DNA of 64,000 nt from Actinophytocola sp035995025 (GTDB taxonomy: Bacteria > Actinomycetota > Actinomycetes > Mycobacteriales > Pseudonocardiaceae). Below, piece after piece: positions 62,423 to 64,000 of the stretch (positions are counted from its first letter, which is position 1; every line of letters starts with the position of its first letter). Location of the stretch: the NCBI GenBank assembly GCA_035995025.1, contig DASYKY010000113.1, positions 1-64,000 of the forward strand, written 5' to 3'. A program made the translations under genes and the position numbers. The notes under the pieces were generated by a model. It did no database searches, was not told the origin of the DNA, and worked only from the letters and a program-made list of their open reading frames with translations.

Positions 62423-63354
62423 CCGACTACACCAAGATCTTCAACCCGCCGCTCGTCCCGGCGCCACCACATGCGCCGTTGGCCGGGCTGCCCGAGCAGG
62501 TCGGCGACCGGGCGGCGGCCATCGGCTACGTGTACGACGAGGACCTGGTGCTCGCGGTCAACGTCGCGCTGGCCACCGGCAGGCCATTGTTGTTGCGCGG
62601 CAGGCCGGGCACCGGGAAGAGCTCGGTGGCCAGAAACGTGGCGCTGCACCTGAAGCGGCGGTTCTACCCGCGCACCGTCACGTCCCGCACGCAGGCTCGC
62701 GATCTGCTGTGGACGGTCGACGACGTGTCCCGGTTGTCCGACGCGACCGCGAAGGACCAGCAGGTCGGGGAGCGGGCGGACTACGTCGAGCCGGGCGTGC
62801 TGTGGTGGGCGTTCGCCCCGGGGACCGCTGCCGCGCGCCGGGGCATCCCGGACCCGAACGAGGGCGAGCCGGACGCCGCCGAGGCCGTCGTGCTGCTCGA
62901 CGAGATCGACAAGGCCGACCCGGACGTGCCGAACGACCTGCTCGAGCCGCTAGGGCTGTACTGGTTCCGCGACATCCGCGGCGACGTCGTCAAGGCGAGC
63001 ACCGCCCCGCTGATCATCCTGACCACCAACGAGGAGCGGGACCTGCCGAAGGCCTTCCTTCGCCGATGCGTGTCACACACGCTGCCACTGCCCAGCCGCG
63101 GCAAGCTGCGGCAGATCGCCGAGGTGCGGTTCGGGCCGGACGGCTCCGGCCTGTACGACGAGGTGGTGCAGGTGCTCACCGCGGCGGAGGAGAACGAGCC
63201 CGAGGCAGGCGTCGACGTCAGCATCGCCGAGTTCCTCGACGCGGTGTCTGCGGCCCGGCAGCTCGGCATCCGGCCGGGCAACCCGCACTGGGACATGCTG
63301 CTCGAAGCCACCACCGCGAAGCCCGTCAAGCCACACCCGCCGGGCGCGAGCTGA
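62419..63354 (+). CDS. MoxR-type AAA ATPase
   Basis: The 311-residue ATPase has Walker A LLLRGRPGTGKSSVA, Walker B VVLLDEIDKADPDV, sensor 1 IILTTNEERD and arginine-finger segment KAFLRRCVSH. It has the MoxR/YifB-like layout common in trypco1/trypsin conflict operons. It probably remodels or activates the neighbouring effector. GTG 62419 overlaps the protease stop. Confidence 0.9.
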   Translation: MTDYTKIFNPPLVPAPPHAPLAGLPEQVGDRAAAIGYVYDEDLVLAVNVALATGRPLLLRGRPGTGKSSVARNVALHLKRRFYPRTVTSRTQARDLLWTVDDVSRLSDATAKDQQVGERADYVEPGVLWWAFAPGTAAARRGIPDPNEGEPDAAEAVVLLDEIDKADPDVPNDLLEPLGLYWFRDIRGDVVKASTAPLIILTTNEERDLPKAFLRRCVSHTLPLPSRGKLRQIAEVRFGPDGSGLYDEVVQVLTAAEENEPEAGVDVSIAEFLDAVSAARQLGIRPGNPHWDMLLEATTAKPVKPHPPGAS

Positions 63355-63359
63355 CCGCG

Positions 63360-64000
63360 ATGCCCTTCTCACGATCGGAGCCGCACCCGCACTCGGACCG
63401 CAGTTCGCGCCCGGAGAACTCGGCCGCCGACCTGCTGCGGGTGGCGGGCCGGCTTGCTGCCGGTTCCCAGACCTTGCGCGCCGCCGCCGTCATGCTGGGC
63501 CTGGCCGAACCACAACCGGCCGCGACGCCGTCGCCCCGGCCACCTGCGCCACCCCCGGCGACACCGCGCCCGCCGCTCGCCCGCGACCGGCACCCCCGCT
63601 GGACCGGACAGGTCGAGGACACGGTCGCCGAGGTCCGGCCGGCCGGCGACGACCACCGAACCGTCCGTCCCGCCCGGCTGGATCCGGTCGAGTCGCCGTC
63701 GACCGAGCCGCCGCGGCCGGCCATCAGATCGGTGCGCGACCTGTTCCCACCACCGGCCACCGAACCGTCACGGCCGCCGGTGCCTCTGTTCGAGCCCGCC
63801 CACCAGCGGGCCGTGCTCTCCACGCTGGTGTCGGTGGACCGAGCCGGCAACGAGCTCGACTTCGACACCCTGGTCGAGCGGATCGCGACGCGCCAGCCGA
63901 TCGGGCAGCCGCCCCGGCTGCCCGCGCCGACCACCCGGCTGGGTGTGCAGCTGCTGCTGGACCGCCGACCCGCGATGGACCCCTTTCGTCACGACCAGCG
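63360..64000 (+). CDS. SAV_2336-like conflict protein, 3' end outside window
   Basis: The frame runs open to the end of the window. It has LLRVAGRLAAGSQTLRAAAVMLG, a long Pro/Ala/Arg-rich linker (residues 50-140), then RPAIRSVRDLFPPPATEPS and LFEPAHQRAVLSTLVSVDR, then LPAPTTRLGVQLLLDRRP. This resembles the SAV_2336 N-terminal-domain proteins that follow MoxR ATPases in these loci. Effector domains would lie beyond the window. Confidence 0.65.
   Translation, partial: MPFSRSEPHPHSDRSSRPENSAADLLRVAGRLAAGSQTLRAAAVMLGLAEPQPAATPSPRPPAPPPATPRPPLARDRHPRWTGQVEDTVAEVRPAGDDHRTVRPARLDPVESPSTEPPRPAIRSVRDLFPPPATEPSRPPVPLFEPAHQRAVLSTLVSVDRAGNELDFDTLVERIATRQPIGQPPRLPAPTTRLGVQLLLDRRPAMDPFRHDQ

Overview
The window is GC-rich actinomycete DNA. 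Support comes from GC-rich third codon positions, strong GGAGG-type ribosome sites, many ATGA/GTGA start-stop overlaps, a deazaflavin (F420)-type nitroreductase, an ANTAR regulator, a PAC2 protein, a SigG-like ECF sigma factor and a trypco1/trypsin/MoxR set. A Pseudonocardiales genome (Amycolatopsis-like) fits best, but this is inference. No rRNA, tRNA, CRISPR array, insertion sequence or replication origin was recognised.

Layout. 1-9.9 kb: accessory metabolism (amidohydrolase, F420-type oxidoreductase, ECF sigma factor, phosphotransferase, SDR lacking its catalytic motif, Baeyer-Villiger-type monooxygenase, FUSC transporter, AraC regulator). 9.9-12 kb: a methyltransferase, then two decayed genes. 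12-14.6 kb: a prolyl-oligopeptidase coupled to a Cys-rich protein. 14.6-24.7 kb: the most interesting region, a minus-strand run of twelve tightly packed genes. It opens with two very small genes (79 and 43 codons), followed by a hairpin. Then come two metallo-beta-lactamase (MBL)-fold proteins, a small P-loop kinase, an MFS exporter, a 71-residue protein, a third MBL-like protein without metal ligands, a VOC protein, a P450, a Stf0 sulfotransferase and an aldo-keto reductase. This looks like an unrecognised peptide-derived (RiPP-like) natural-product cluster. Divergent from it, 24.9-31.7 kb holds two MmgE/PrpD proteins and a complete iron/phosphonate-type ABC importer.

31.7-41.6 kb: an SDR/HxlR divergent pair sharing a dyad operator, PPK2, a DUF2252 protein, a GH15 glycosidase, a class II glutamine amidotransferase, a wrecked LuxR-type regulator, a peptide-repeat protein and a PAC2 protein. 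41.6-45.6 kb is rich in broken genes. 45.6-48.9 kb carries a LicD-methyltransferase fusion with a coiled-coil partner and a stand-alone condensation-domain protein. 49-50 kb holds remnants of an EACC1/caspase conflict gene. 49.9-54.6 kb holds a GAF-ANTAR regulator and four overlapping glycosyltransferases. 54.8-60.2 kb is a stress/envelope group (DUF2795, DUF3618, holin-X-like, hemerythrin, STAS, SDR). 60.5-64 kb is the start of a trypco1-trypsin-MoxR ATPase conflict-type operon that runs off the end.

More than ten truncated, frameshifted or internally deleted genes occur here. They are concentrated at 1.1-1.5, 10.7-12, 38.6-39.6, 41.6-45.6 and 49-50 kb, typical of an accessory region undergoing turnover. 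All functional assignments come from reading motifs by eye; no database search was run.
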